Shown here: positions 26,368-35,343 of the stretch, piece after piece | Layout: each line of letters begins with the position of its first letter | Numbering within the stretch: the stretch's first letter is position 1 | From: Phycisphaerales bacterium UBA7800 | Lineage (GTDB): Bacteria > Planctomycetota > Phycisphaerae > Phycisphaerales > Phycisphaeraceae | NCBI GenBank assembly: GCA_002480565.1 | Contig: DLCK01000004.1 | Location: forward strand, 1 to 45,703 | Reading direction: 5' to 3' | DNA length: 45,703 nt | Made by a program: the position numbers and the translations under genes | The notes under the pieces: model-generated | What the model saw: the letters and a program-made list of their open reading frames with translations, nothing else | Databases searched by the model: none | Told to the model about the DNA's origin: nothing

Positions 26368-28301
26368 GATGCAGCCTCCTGCGTCTGATCCGAGGTCTTG
26401 GGCGCGTCAGACAGACCATCATCTTCATCATCCACATCTGCGTAACTGTCAATGAAATGCTCGATGAGTTTGCCCGCACGAAGACGCACTTTGGCATCCT
26501 TGTCGGAGATCGAAAGCTCTGCCACATGTCGAACCATATCCCGCAAATCCAAGTGATCCACCAACCATAGTGCGCTAAGACGATGCATCGGACGTTCGTC
26601 ATTGAGCATGTTGCCCAACGTCATCAAGGCATCTGCAAAGTTCATCGACAGTAACGCTCCAATGGCGTTGGCTCGCGGGCGATTGTCATCTTCCTTACTC
26701 ATCTTCATGAGTTGGTTGAGATGGTTACGATGCTCAATATGATCCAATGCTTCGACGGCATTGGCCCGCATCCGCGCATCACCATGCTCCAATGAGGACT
26801 CCAGAATCTTCGCAGCTCGATCCGTCCCGGCACTGCCTAAAGTCTTCACCGCTGTCGATGCAATCTTGGGGTCTTCATGCCTGGTTAAATGCTCAAGGGC
26901 ATACTCAAAAAACGTCCCCTGATTAAGCGTGCGAATGATGGACATCGCCTTGTGCATATCAGCTGAATCATCGCTCTCAAGCTTCTCGCCAAGTTGAACA
27001 TGAAACGAAGGATCAATTTTGATCAAAGCTTTTCCTGCTGCAATGCGCTGATTCAAATCAAACCGTGACCATGAATCCCAATACTTCTCAAAACCCACCG
27101 GCGCGACTCTTGCAGCAGCAAGCTTGCGAACCGAAGGATGTGGCGAATTGGTCAATCGCAATAGCAGGTGATACAGGTCAATGTAGTCAATTCGGATCAA
27201 ATGCCGCAGAGCAATCCGAGCAATGGACTCATCGGCATCGGCGCAGAATCCAGCAATGAGATTCACCGCGTCAAGATTGGCAGGTGATTGTGCCATCAAC
27301 TTCCGCAACACGATCAACCGTGTTGGAGCATCCCCCACCTTACGCAACGTCCCCAGCTGAGCAATCAACTGCTGAGGTGTCCGGCAGATGATCGAATACC
27401 ACTTGGGCAGATGGCGCAACTGTCGGGGCTTGATCCCCATGAGGGTTTGAACCTGCGGGAAGAAGATTTCGTCATCAGGTAATTTTCGCAACCACTTGCG
27501 ACGTTCAGGCAGTAACAACAAGTGCCCCTGTGTAAACATCCGATGCAGCGTTTTGTTATTTGCCATGAAGGTAATGCCTTCAAGGATCGGCTCGGTGAGA
27601 ACCGGGATCGCAAGCAAGCTGAGCATCGACTCACACACCGACGGATTACTGGGCGTGGTGCAAAGCTCAATGAGTGTCTGCGTGGCTGGATGCTTAAAAT
27701 CGTTAAGCGTTTTGGCCGACTGCTTAAGCGGTCGGGGCTGAGTTTCGAGCATCGCTTCAATGACAGCCGGCTGCTGATGAACGCCATAAAATGTCAGCGC
27801 CTGTTCGATGGCTTGCTGCAGGAGATCAATGTGTTCACTGCTTGCGCGTGTCACCGGATCATCGGCTGGCGCTTCATCGTCAAGAAACAAACTCCGGTTT
27901 GCCATATCCAATAGACACGATGCAGCATCTTCATGCGCGTCGGCCTGGCCGTATCGCAAAAGGTCGGCAAGCAGATAGCAAAGTTTGGGATCTTGTGCGT
28001 CATGCACAATCTCAACAAGATTCAGTTGATCTTGAATATGGCCATGCTGCGTGATGTGTCGGAGAATACGTGCGAGCTTGGGAGCCTGGTCAATAATGAG
28101 CTGTTTGATTGAATCGTCTAGTTGGTGAAAGTGACGAATCATGGCCATTTGGGATTGGGTATGACGACGCTCAAGAAGCGATTGGACCAACCGCATGGCC
28201 GTGTCCATGTCCGCTGTGGGTAAAGCCGCAGCCATCGCCTGATCCACCGATGGGTCGGAGATCGAATCAAGGATGCGAAAAATTTGCCCGCTTCTTGCCA
28301 T
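26364..28301 (-). CDS. large cytoplasmic HEAT-repeat protein
   Basis: 645 residues from ATG 28301 (MARSGQIFRILD), which has AGG nine bases upstream; an upstream frame to 28412 would translate a G-rich repeat and is less likely. Residues 20-60 read SDPSVDQAMAAALPTADMDTAM, and helical pairs of HEAT type are clear from about 385 on (RIALRHLIRIDYIDLYHLLL, SVRKLAAARVAPVG, RMRANAVEALDHIEH, RPRANAIGALLSM, KVRLRAGKLIEHF). The acidic C-tail is Asp/Ser-rich. A scaffold for unknown partners, coupled to the membrane protein downstream. Confidence 0.78.
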   Translation of the reverse strand: MARSGQIFRILDSISDPSVDQAMAAALPTADMDTAMRLVQSLLERRHTQSQMAMIRHFHQLDDSIKQLIIDQAPKLARILRHITQHGHIQDQLNLVEIVHDAQDPKLCYLLADLLRYGQADAHEDAASCLLDMANRSLFLDDEAPADDPVTRASSEHIDLLQQAIEQALTFYGVHQQPAVIEAMLETQPRPLKQSAKTLNDFKHPATQTLIELCTTPSNPSVCESMLSLLAIPVLTEPILEGITFMANNKTLHRMFTQGHLLLLPERRKWLRKLPDDEIFFPQVQTLMGIKPRQLRHLPKWYSIICRTPQQLIAQLGTLRKVGDAPTRLIVLRKLMAQSPANLDAVNLIAGFCADADESIARIALRHLIRIDYIDLYHLLLRLTNSPHPSVRKLAAARVAPVGFEKYWDSWSRFDLNQRIAAGKALIKIDPSFHVQLGEKLESDDSADMHKAMSIIRTLNQGTFFEYALEHLTRHEDPKIASTAVKTLGSAGTDRAAKILESSLEHGDARMRANAVEALDHIEHRNHLNQLMKMSKEDDNRPRANAIGALLSMNFADALMTLGNMLNDERPMHRLSALWLVDHLDLRDMVRHVAELSISDKDAKVRLRAGKLIEHFIDSYADVDDEDDGLSDAPKTSDQTQEAAS

Positions 28302-28310
28302 GCTCTGAAA

Positions 28311-28330
28311 CCTGCCCCCTGGAACTTGGG
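28311..28330 (-). repeat. G-rich repeat unit before the HEAT gene start
   Basis: On the minus strand it reads CCCAAGTTCCAGGGGGCAGG, sharing AAGTTCCAGGGG with the tandem array at 36515-36568. It ends about ten bases before the HEAT gene ATG. Confidence 0.5.
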
Positions 28331-28478
28331 TATATCCGGTACGACAAGGCTCCAAGTGGTAAACCACCAGAGCCATGATTCTGTTATCGGACAGGTAGGG
28401 GTTGTGGCTCAAATACTGCGTTACACAATATGTACGGTATATTTGAGAACAATCGAAGCGTGTAAACGAAAAAAAGTC

Positions 28479-28506
28479 TTTTCAGAATCAGATTCGCTGC
28501 TATAAT
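28479..28506 (+). promoter_or_regulatory. promoter of the DUF2617-like gene
   Basis: TTTTCA, a 16-base spacer, then a perfect TATAAT at 28501-28506, some 38 bases before the start codon. Confidence 0.5.
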
Positions 28507-28543
28507 GCCCATCTGTCCCCCTAGAAGGAGTAAGAGGCCGACC

Positions 28544-29104
28544 ATGAGTGTTAGCTCTAAGTCTAGTAATACGCAACTGTTCCGCATGATGCTCTATCGC
28601 AGAGCCCTTCATCCGGAGTTATTCGAACTCAAAAGCCGTCGTACATTCGCCCATGGTGATTACGAGACTGATGTGTGGATGGTCCCTACGGGTCACCTCA
28701 TTCGGTTTCAAGTGGGTAAACGCAGCTTGACCGAGGTCGTGATGGATCGTTGTGACCACTTGCCAGAACTGGGTTTAGTGCATGCACTACCCTGTCTGGG
28801 CGAGAAGGATTACGAGATGCCACGCGAGCCAGGTGATAAAGGCATTGGCTTTGTCACCACGATTCAGACTGAATCGCTCTCGGACAATCTGTACATGACG
28901 ACTTTACGCGAATTAGCCAGCTTGGCTCAAGAGTCCAACTCTTCGTCGATCTGTCACCAGTGGGAAGATGCTGAGCATGTCCCCTGCCTGAGCTTGATCG
29001 ATGTGCAAAAGTACCGTAAAGAGATGCATTTACAGAGTTACCATCTGACCGGTTCCAACGGGATGGTCCTCCGAACGCAATCCATCTTCGAAGTTCACGA
29101 ATAA
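28544..29104 (+). CDS. DUF2617-like protein
   Basis: 186 residues from ATG 28544, which follows AGAGG by six bases. The start (TQLFRMMLYRRALHPELFEL), the core GHLIRFQVGKRSLTEVV and the end (SYHLTGSNGMVLRTQSIFEV) resemble, from memory, the DUF2617 proteins found in planctomycetes; I could not check this. Soluble, no signal peptide. Function unknown. A perfect -10 box lies just upstream and a terminator at 29268-29304 follows, so it is transcribed alone. Confidence 0.72.
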   Translation: MSVSSKSSNTQLFRMMLYRRALHPELFELKSRRTFAHGDYETDVWMVPTGHLIRFQVGKRSLTEVVMDRCDHLPELGLVHALPCLGEKDYEMPREPGDKGIGFVTTIQTESLSDNLYMTTLRELASLAQESNSSSICHQWEDAEHVPCLSLIDVQKYRKEMHLQSYHLTGSNGMVLRTQSIFEVHE

Positions 29105-29108
29105 TCCA

Positions 29109-29140
29109 TCCCCGGTCCCCCGGCCCCCGGAAGTTTTCAC
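29109..29140. repeat. G-rich repeat fragment
   Basis: Contains CCCCGGTCCCCCGGCCCCCG and GGAAGTTTTCAC; shares CCCCCGGAAGTT with the prepilin leader repeat. Confidence 0.4.
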
Positions 29141-29267
29141 TGGCTAGATTTTTTGCTTTTGAAAATATTATTGGGGCAATGCTTATTCAAGTGAAACAAT
29201 CGAGCCTGATTTTGGACAGTACAGGGCTTGAAACAAAATTTTCGAAGATTTAAAACATATCCATATT

Positions 29268-29304
29268 AAACGCCGTCTGCTTCAAAACAGACGGCGTTTT
29301 TTTT
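29268..29304 (+). terminator. rho-independent terminator after the DUF2617-like gene
   Basis: AAACGCCGTCTG and CAGACGGCGTTT form a perfect 12-bp stem with an 8-base loop and T tail. Confidence 0.85.
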
Positions 29305-29408
29305 GTGACGCATTTTCGGCTATCTTAGTCTGCTGATAATCTTGTCCCTATCCGTGGGTTTCTACATGTGAGTAGAACCTCACCATTCACTTCAGGAGCT
29401 TTTTCGCT

Positions 29409-30086
29409 ATGTCAGATTCACTTCGCGTCTCAGGTCGTCAGGCCATTGTGGCTAAAATGGAAACCACCGGCATGGTTGCCGTCATTCGCGCTGACGGCCC
29501 AGACCAATTGGTCGATGTCTGCAAATCACTGGCTGCCGGTGGCGTGGACGTCTCGGAAATCACCATGACCACGCCCGGCGCCCTCAAAGCCATCGAAGCC
29601 GCTGCCGATCAAGTCGGTGACAAATGTCTCATCGGTGTAGGCAGTGTGCTCGACGCCGAAACCGCCCGTTTGGCAATTCTCGCAGGTGCCCAATACATCG
29701 TCTCCCCGACCACCAATCTCAAGGTGATCGAAATGGCAAGTCGCTATGGCAAGCCCATCGTCTGCGGCGCGCTCACCCCCACTGAAGCCATCACCGCATT
29801 CCAGGCTGGTGCCGATGTGATCAAGGTCTTCCCGGCCAACCATTTTGGCCCCAAATACTTCAAAGACCTTCTGGCCCCGATGCCTCAACTGAAACTCACC
29901 CCCACCGGTGGCGTGGACCTCAACACCGCCAAGGATTGGATCGCCGCCGGCGCATGCTGTCTGGGTGTCGGTAGCGCACTGGTCAAAAAAGATTTGATCA
30001 AGGGCGAAAAATGGGACGAACTCACTGCCTTGGCAGCACAGTTCACCAAAGCCGTCAAAGACGCCCGCACGGAATTAGGCAAGTAA
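29409..30086 (+). CDS. eda: bifunctional KDPG/KHG aldolase
   Basis: 225 residues, TIM barrel of the Eda family. The Schiff-base lysine is Lys139 in ADVIKVFPAN; the acid Glu50 is in VSEITM. VGSVLD (78-82 region), SPTTN, and GGVD (phosphate loop) are present. It splits 2-keto-3-deoxy-6-phosphogluconate to pyruvate and glyceraldehyde 3-phosphate, the last step of uronate and Entner-Doudoroff breakdown. AGGAG is ten bases before ATG. It stands alone between two terminators. UxaE at 44154-45440 feeds the same route in this genome, although KDG kinase is not in the window. Confidence 0.93.
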   Translation: MSDSLRVSGRQAIVAKMETTGMVAVIRADGPDQLVDVCKSLAAGGVDVSEITMTTPGALKAIEAAADQVGDKCLIGVGSVLDAETARLAILAGAQYIVSPTTNLKVIEMASRYGKPIVCGALTPTEAITAFQAGADVIKVFPANHFGPKYFKDLLAPMPQLKLTPTGGVDLNTAKDWIAAGACCLGVGSALVKKDLIKGEKWDELTALAAQFTKAVKDARTELGK

Positions 30087-30116
30087 AACAAGACACAAAA
30101 ATAGCACATCAATACA

Positions 30117-30150
30117 CAACGCCCGGATTTCAAAGTCCGGGCGTTGTCGT
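30117..30150 (+). terminator. terminator after eda
   Basis: CAACGCCCGGA (30117-30127) pairs with TCCGGGCGTTG (30136-30146); a short T-rich tail follows. Confidence 0.7.
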
Positions 30151-30249
30151 TTAAATGTTTTCACAACAAGATAAGTGATGCTCATACCCGTCTCATTAAA
30201 ACATCATCACATCGGCTTGTATTTCGTAACCATGCTCAAGACATTATTT

Positions 30250-30341
30250 GCCACAGATCAACACAGATCAACACAGATAAAGGCATGTCAATCCAAACAT
30301 CCCAAATGCCCTTGCCTTGAAAATCAGTGTGCATCTGTGGC
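30250..30341. repeat. hairpin repeat element, CACAGATCA family
   Basis: The left arm has GCCACAGATCAACACAGATC and a further ACACAGATAA (30250-30280). The right arm, ATCAGTGTGCATCTGTGGC (30323-30341), mirrors it with a few changes. Confidence 0.6.
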
Positions 30342-30384
30342 TTAATAGCTTTGAACACTGTTGCCGATTGTTCCATTTAGCCTG

Positions 30385-31086
30385 TTAGCGCAATTCACGC
30401 TGTTGCATGGCGATCACTCCCGGGGGGCGGGGTCCGGGGGCGGGGGCCAGGGGCAACCAGCCTTCGTCCATGGCTTTGTAGGCTTGGTTGAGTGTTTTGT
30501 AGGGGGAGTCGATCCGGTTTTTTAATTTGCCATGCGCCGTGATGAGTCCGGCTTGATCGAGAACCTGTTTTTTGAGCAGTTGATCAAAGCATCGCACGTT
30601 GCGTGGATGCACTTCATCCGTCGGTGGTAAAGGTTTGGGGTCGACCCATTTGAACTGCGCCTGGGTTGGCATGTATTCGCCCACGAGGTAGTCATAGGTC
30701 ACACGGTCGGCAATCTGCTTGCGATTGTAGTGACGGCTAAACCACTGCTGTGGGAAGTAGCGGTCTTTATTGAGTTGGTAACTGATGTCCTGCAAAAACC
30801 ACAGTTGCACGTCATGGATCGGTGCATAAAACCGCCAACTCACCACGATCTGAATGTACTGGTCTGTGGTGTGGACATAGTGCAGTCGCAGATTGCGCGT
30901 AGGTGCCCATTGGACAGTCATGTCGATGAGCCGATTTTGTAAATGCGGGAAGAGATGGATTTGATCGACAAGGTCATGAGCCATGCGATGTTTGCGACGA
31001 AGCTCTTGATTGACACGTTGACGATGGCTGCGAGCAGGCAGTTCGTTGAAGCGATATGGGAAATAGCTGAAAATGTAACAAGGCAT
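30385..31086 (-). CDS. uncharacterised 233-residue protein
   Basis: ATG 31086 is chosen because GGAGA lies eight bases upstream; an earlier ATG at 31116 has none. No signal peptide or membrane helix. It is rich in Trp, Tyr, His and Arg, with mixed strands and helices (LRLHYVHTTDQYIQIVVSWRF, DVQLWFLQDISYQLN). I do not recognise it. The last 25 residues (LAPAPGPRPPG) are encoded by a G-rich repeat (30418-30458), so the repeat has probably replaced the original C-terminus. It has no clear link to eda or the S1 gene. Confidence 0.6.
   Translation of the reverse strand: MPCYIFSYFPYRFNELPARSHRQRVNQELRRKHRMAHDLVDQIHLFPHLQNRLIDMTVQWAPTRNLRLHYVHTTDQYIQIVVSWRFYAPIHDVQLWFLQDISYQLNKDRYFPQQWFSRHYNRKQIADRVTYDYLVGEYMPTQAQFKWVDPKPLPPTDEVHPRNVRCFDQLLKKQVLDQAGLITAHGKLKNRIDSPYKTLNQAYKAMDEGWLPLAPAPGPRPPGVIAMQQRELR
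30418..30458. repeat. G-rich repeat inside the 3' end of a coding region
   Basis: Runs of GGGGGCGGGGTCC, GGGGGCGGGGGCC, AGGGGCAACC. Same composition as 36515-36568. Confidence 0.45.
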
Positions 31087-31176
31087 CAAGCAGTCTCCCC
31101 TGATGGCTGATGACACACTTTAATGGTGACAATTGACAGGTTTGATGTCAAGCATTCTTTGTCAATCCCGAGGATT

Positions 31177-31235
31177 GGAGGGCAAATCCTGTGGGATATC
31201 CGGGCAATTCCGGGGGCAAGTCCGGGGGAAGTGGA
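31177..31235. repeat. G-rich repeat in the S1 gene leader
   Basis: Degenerate units ending in TCC: GGGCAATTCC, GGGGGCAAGTCC, GGGGGAAG. It lies about 120 bases before the start codon. Confidence 0.45.
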
Positions 31236-31351
31236 GAATTATCAACTTTATTTTTCGACCCCAACTTTTGCCACGGGGATTTCTCGGTTAAAATCGAATC
31301 TCTGTCCAAAGCGTTGGCAGATGTTTGAATGCAACACTGATTGAGATACTA

Positions 31352-32884
31352 ATGAACGATATCCAAAAGAGTTTTGATGGCGACCTGGCTTCTGACAAAA
31401 TCGAGCAGGAACTGGACAAGGAACTGGCTGATGCATTGGGCGAAGGCTCCATCGAAGACATGATGCAGCAGGCAGCGAATCCCGCACCAGCACCCACTGC
31501 TGATGAGAATGATGATGACTCAGAAAAGGACGCCAAGGCTGCAGCCTCCAAGGGTCCTGTTTCAATGCGAACCCGTCGAGGTCGCATCCAATCCATCAGT
31601 GGTGACGACGTGTTTGTGCAACTGCATGGCGAACAGCAACAGCATCTCCAGGCCGTGGTGCCACTGGTGCAGTTTGATCGCCCACCACGCATCGGCAGCA
31701 TCATGGATTTCGTCATCAATCGCATCAACGAATCCGAAGGACTCATCTACCTTGCCCGTGAAGGTGTCGCTTCGGCAGCCACATGGGATCACATCCAGAA
31801 AGGCTCGATCGTCGAAGCGCGCGTGGTCGCTTCCAACAAGGGCGGGCTTGAACTGGAAATGTCAGGCAACATCAAAGCCTTCATGCCAGCAAGTCAAATC
31901 GACGTGAACCATGTCGATGACATCGACACATGGATCGGTCAGCGCATCAAAGCAGTCGTTCATGACATTGACCGTCGTGGCAAGAAAATGGTGGTCTCTC
32001 GTCGCCGCTTCCTGGAACAGGAAAAAGAACGACTTGAACAAGTCACCTGGGAAAAAATCAATGAAGGTGACACCGTTCAAGGCAAGGTCGAACGACTCAT
32101 GCCCTACGGCGCGTTTGTGAATATCGGTGGCGTGGATGGTCTGCTTCACATTGCGGACATGAGTCACAGCCGAATCAACAATCCAGAAGAAATCGTCAAG
32201 GTTGGACAGGACGTCACCGTCAAGATTCTGTCCATGGACAAAGAAACCAAGAAAGTCCGACTGGGCTTAAAACAGATTCAAGCTGACCCGTGGGATGCTG
32301 TTGAAGGCACTGTCCATGTGGGCGATGCGATCACGGGTGTGATCACCCGCATTGCAGACTTTGGCGCATTTATCCTGCTACAGGATGGTGTTGAAGCATT
32401 GCTGCCGGTAAGTGAAATGAGTTGGAACCGTCGCGTCAGACCGACGGACGTGGTGCAGGAAGGCCAATCGGTCCGCGTGAGCGTGCTGAGTATTGACCTT
32501 GAAAAACGTCGCATCTCGGTAAGCCTTAAAGCTGAACAGGGAGACCCCTGGACCGGAGCCGAAGTCACCTACGCCAAGAACACCCTGGTCGATGCTACCG
32601 TCAAGAGCATCACCGACTTTGGCGCCTTTGCTCAGATCGTCCCCGGCGTGGAAGGTCTGGTTCACATCTCTGAACTATCGCACAAGCGTGTGAACAATGT
32701 CGAAGATGTCCTGCAGGTCGGCGACACCAAGCAATTCCGAGTCCTTGAATGTGACGAAGAAAATCGCAAGATTCGCCTGTCTCTCAAGCAGGTCGAAGAA
32801 CCTTCTGTTGAAACTCAGGCACCTGTCGCTCCCAGAAAACAGCGTCCAAAAATCAACTTCCCGCTTAAGGGTGGTATTGAGTAA
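31352..32884 (+). CDS. rpsA: S1-domain RNA-binding protein (ribosomal protein S1-like)
   Basis: 510 residues from ATG 31352. An acidic, disordered N-terminus (1-70) precedes five S1 OB-fold domains at about 73-137 (degenerate), 150-217, 239-307, 324-393 and 410-479. Domains 3 and 5 carry the strongest motifs (YGAFVNIGGVDGLLHIADMS, FGAFAQIVPGVEGLVHISEL). S1 helps the 30S ribosome bind mRNA. The E. coli protein has six domains; four to five is common elsewhere. A basic C-tail (PRKQRPKINFPL) ends the protein. The gene is co-directional with pgsA, with a CACAGAG hairpin element in between. Confidence 0.85.
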   Translation: MNDIQKSFDGDLASDKIEQELDKELADALGEGSIEDMMQQAANPAPAPTADENDDDSEKDAKAAASKGPVSMRTRRGRIQSISGDDVFVQLHGEQQQHLQAVVPLVQFDRPPRIGSIMDFVINRINESEGLIYLAREGVASAATWDHIQKGSIVEARVVASNKGGLELEMSGNIKAFMPASQIDVNHVDDIDTWIGQRIKAVVHDIDRRGKKMVVSRRRFLEQEKERLEQVTWEKINEGDTVQGKVERLMPYGAFVNIGGVDGLLHIADMSHSRINNPEEIVKVGQDVTVKILSMDKETKKVRLGLKQIQADPWDAVEGTVHVGDAITGVITRIADFGAFILLQDGVEALLPVSEMSWNRRVRPTDVVQEGQSVRVSVLSIDLEKRRISVSLKAEQGDPWTGAEVTYAKNTLVDATVKSITDFGAFAQIVPGVEGLVHISELSHKRVNNVEDVLQVGDTKQFRVLECDEENRKIRLSLKQVEEPSVETQAPVAPRKQRPKINFPLKGGIE

Positions 32885-32910
32885 AACCGTAGCGACAAAG
32901 ACACATGGAT

Positions 32911-32984
32911 GAACCACAGAGGCACAGAGAAAGATTCCAACCTGCTGTTTGAACTCTGTGTCTCTGTGACTCTGTGGTAAAAGC
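32911..32984. repeat. hairpin repeat element, CACAGAG family, copy 1
   Basis: The left arm AACCACAGAGGCACAGAGA pairs with the right arm ACTCTGTGTCTCTGTGACTC followed by TGTGGTAA (32953-32980). Confidence 0.8.
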
Positions 32985-33024
32985 CAATGTTCTACACCAG
33001 CGCCAACAAGTCAGGATCAAATAA

Positions 33025-33663
33025 ATGCAGCATGTACCCAATTTGCTGACGATTGCCCGGCTGGTTCTCTCGGCCGTGTTTTTCCTGACCCTCAACTTTT
33101 ACCGCTATCCAGTGGCCAATTCTGCGATACTCTGGGTGGCGATGGGCATCTACATCGTCGCAGCCCTGACGGACATTGCTGACGGTTACCTGGCTCGCAG
33201 ATTCAAAGTCGAAAGCACCTTTGGCCGGATCATGGATCCCTTTGCCGACAAGGTGCTCAACATCGGTGCCTTCATCTACCTGGCCGGGTCACGCTTCGTA
33301 GACCCCCAGGCCGTGGAAGCAGGCACCTTCTTTACCATGATCAGCGGTGTTTACCCGTGGATGGTCGTGGTGATCCTCGCCCGCGAACTGCTGGTGACCG
33401 GTATCCGCGGCGAGATGGAAGGCCGTGGCATCAAGTTCGGTGCCAACATTTTCGGCAAACTCAAAACATTGTTACAGTGTATCGGTATCCCGTTTTTGAT
33501 CGGGATCGTTGCCTTGGATCCGCGTGCTGAGGGACGTGGCTGGTGGATCTATGTGCAGGGATTCTGGGCGTACGGCATTGTGATAACCACAGTGCTCAGC
33601 GGGATTCCGTATGTCCGCAATGCGTACACCGCAGTGCAAAAACCAGCCAGTGAACCATCATGA
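33025..33663 (+). CDS. pgsA: CDP-diacylglycerol-glycerol-3-phosphate 3-phosphatidyltransferase
   Basis: 212 residues with about five membrane helices. The CDP-alcohol phosphotransferase motif D-x2-DG-x2-AR-x8-G-x3-D-x3-D is intact (Asp50, Asp53, Gly54, Ala57, Arg58, Gly67, Asp71, Asp75). It makes phosphatidylglycerol phosphate in the inner membrane. NLLTIARL at the start and FGKLKTLLQ are typical of PgsA. AGGA lies eight bases before ATG. It is flanked on both sides by CACAGAG hairpin elements. Confidence 0.93.
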   Translation: MQHVPNLLTIARLVLSAVFFLTLNFYRYPVANSAILWVAMGIYIVAALTDIADGYLARRFKVESTFGRIMDPFADKVLNIGAFIYLAGSRFVDPQAVEAGTFFTMISGVYPWMVVVILARELLVTGIRGEMEGRGIKFGANIFGKLKTLLQCIGIPFLIGIVALDPRAEGRGWWIYVQGFWAYGIVITTVLSGIPYVRNAYTAVQKPASEPS

Positions 33664-33699
33664 AAAGAAGCTTTCGACAACCATTGTGATTCAGCTTTT

Positions 33700-33790
33700 C
33701 GTTTTAACCACAGCGTCACAGAGGCACAGAGAAGAAAACAAAATGACTCTCTCTGTCTTGCACTCTGTGTCTCTGTGACTCTGTGGTAAA
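33700..33790. repeat. hairpin repeat element, CACAGAG family, copy 2
   Basis: The left arm has AACCACAGCGTCACAGAGGC and ACAGAG (33705-33731); the right arm (33761-33789) has CACTCTGTGTCTCTGTGACT and CTGTGGTAA. Confidence 0.8.
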
Positions 33791-33836
33791 GACAATAAAC
33801 AACGGTTTTCAACGCTTCAAATGGAGTCCCTCAGTC

Positions 33837-35342
33837 ATGTCCACCAAACGCGCCTATGTTGCTTTCGATCTTGGGGCCGAGTCCGGCCGTGCCATGCTTG
33901 CCATTCTTGAAAACGAAAAACTGACGCTCCAAGAGTGTCATCGTTTTGCCAATCTGCCTCAGCAGCTGCCCTCCGGTTATCATTGGAACCTGCTGGACAT
34001 CTGGCGACACCTTGTTGAAGGTCTCAAACAAGCCGGCATCAAAGCAAAGCAACTCGACGCGGAACTGGTGAGCCTGGGCGTGGATACATGGGGTGTGGAC
34101 TTTGGCTTACTCGGTAAGTCCGGCCAACTCCTTGGACTGCCCTTTTGTTACCGTGATGATCGCAATCCCCCTGCCATGGCTGCGGTACATGACCAACTTG
34201 GTGCAGACGAAGTCTATCTGCAAACCGGCATCCAACACATGCCCTTTAACTCCATCTACCAACTCAAAGCTCAGCAGGCCACCGAACAATGTGTGCTGCA
34301 AAACGCAACCGACATGCTCTTTATGCCTGACCTTTTGCACTACTTTTTCTCCGGCGAAAAAGTCAACGAAGCCACCATCGCTTCGACCTCGCAGATGGTC
34401 AACCCACATACCGGCAAGTGGAACACAGACCTGTTGGACAAAGCTGCCATCCCCCATGAATTCCTGAAAAACATCGTCCCGGCAGGCACCATCATCGGCA
34501 AGCTCCGTCAGGCCATTGCCAAGGAAGCTGGCGTCGAGCCAATTGATGTCATCGTGCCCGGATCGCACGACACGGCATCGGCCATCGCTTCCGTCCCCGT
34601 CGATCAAGCCAATAGTGGTAACTGGCTTTACCTTTCCAGTGGCACATGGTCACTGATGGGCGCGGAACTCGACAAGCCCATCGTCAATGACGCATCGCTT
34701 AAAGCCAACTACACCAACGAACGTGGCGTTGAAGACAAAATCCGATTCCTCAAAAATATCTCCGGCTTATGGCTCGTCCAGGAATGTCGCCGTGATCTGA
34801 TTCGCAAGGGGCAGGATCTCGACTATGGCACGCTTGCGCAGATGGCTGCTGACAGTGAACCGTTTGTCACGTTGATTGACACCAACCACGCACCCTTTGC
34901 CTCCCCCGGTGACATGCTCGCTAAGATCGATGCCTACGCCAAGGCCACCGGTCAACCGGCTCCCACCACACCCGGCGGCTATGTCCGAGCATGTCTTGAA
35001 TCATTGGCCATGACCTACCGCAACGTGTGCCTGGATATCGAAGCACTCACCGATCAATCCATCGACGTCCTGCATATCGTCGGGGGTGGTGGCAAGAATT
35101 CACTGCTCAACCAGATGACCGCCGATGCCATCAACAAACCTGTGATCGTCGGCCCATTTGAAGCGACCGCCATTGGCAACGCACTCACGCAAGCCATGGG
35201 CTGCGGTGATGTCAAAAATCTGGATCACATCCGACGCATTGTCCGCAACAGTTTTGATCTGGAAACCTACAAGCCAACAGATGCCTTGGCATATGACGCT
35301 CAAGCAACGCGTTACGCCGACCTGCAAGCCAAGGCGGTGTAA
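33837..35342 (+). CDS. rhaB: rhamnulokinase
   Basis: 501 residues. Start ATG 33837 has GGAG nine bases upstream. FGGY kinase fold: ATP loop FDLGAESGRAML (10-21), substrate-side GVDTWGVDFGLL, catalytic HDTASA near residue 243, YLSSGTWSLMG, and VGGGGKNSLLNQ. It phosphorylates L-rhamnulose, a step in breakdown of rhamnose from ulvan or fucoidan-type glycans. No rhaA or rhaD lies nearby. The GNAT gene begins one base after the stop. Confidence 0.94.
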   Translation: MSTKRAYVAFDLGAESGRAMLAILENEKLTLQECHRFANLPQQLPSGYHWNLLDIWRHLVEGLKQAGIKAKQLDAELVSLGVDTWGVDFGLLGKSGQLLGLPFCYRDDRNPPAMAAVHDQLGADEVYLQTGIQHMPFNSIYQLKAQQATEQCVLQNATDMLFMPDLLHYFFSGEKVNEATIASTSQMVNPHTGKWNTDLLDKAAIPHEFLKNIVPAGTIIGKLRQAIAKEAGVEPIDVIVPGSHDTASAIASVPVDQANSGNWLYLSSGTWSLMGAELDKPIVNDASLKANYTNERGVEDKIRFLKNISGLWLVQECRRDLIRKGQDLDYGTLAQMAADSEPFVTLIDTNHAPFASPGDMLAKIDAYAKATGQPAPTTPGGYVRACLESLAMTYRNVCLDIEALTDQSIDVLHIVGGGGKNSLLNQMTADAINKPVIVGPFEATAIGNALTQAMGCGDVKNLDHIRRIVRNSFDLETYKPTDALAYDAQATRYADLQAKAV

Positions 35343-35343
35343 T

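Noticed and set aside
28302..28412. Extended start of the large HEAT protein
   Set aside because: The extra residues would be encoded by a G-rich repeat unit and resemble no HEAT sequence; the ATG at 28301 has a better upstream site.
30385..31086. REP-associated transposase that could move the hairpin elements
   Set aside because: The protein lacks the HUH motif and Tyr arrangement expected of that family.
31133..31138. TTGACA as the S1 gene promoter
   Set aside because: No acceptable -10 box at 15-19 bases.
32911..33790. CACAGAG tandem units as a possible CRISPR array
   Set aside because: Units are 7 bases with 1-2 base gaps and mirrored arms; there are no spacers and no cas genes.
35158..35343. 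Longer N-terminus for the GNAT protein
   Set aside because: It would overlap rhaB by 185 bases; the ATG at 35344 gives a normal-length GNAT.
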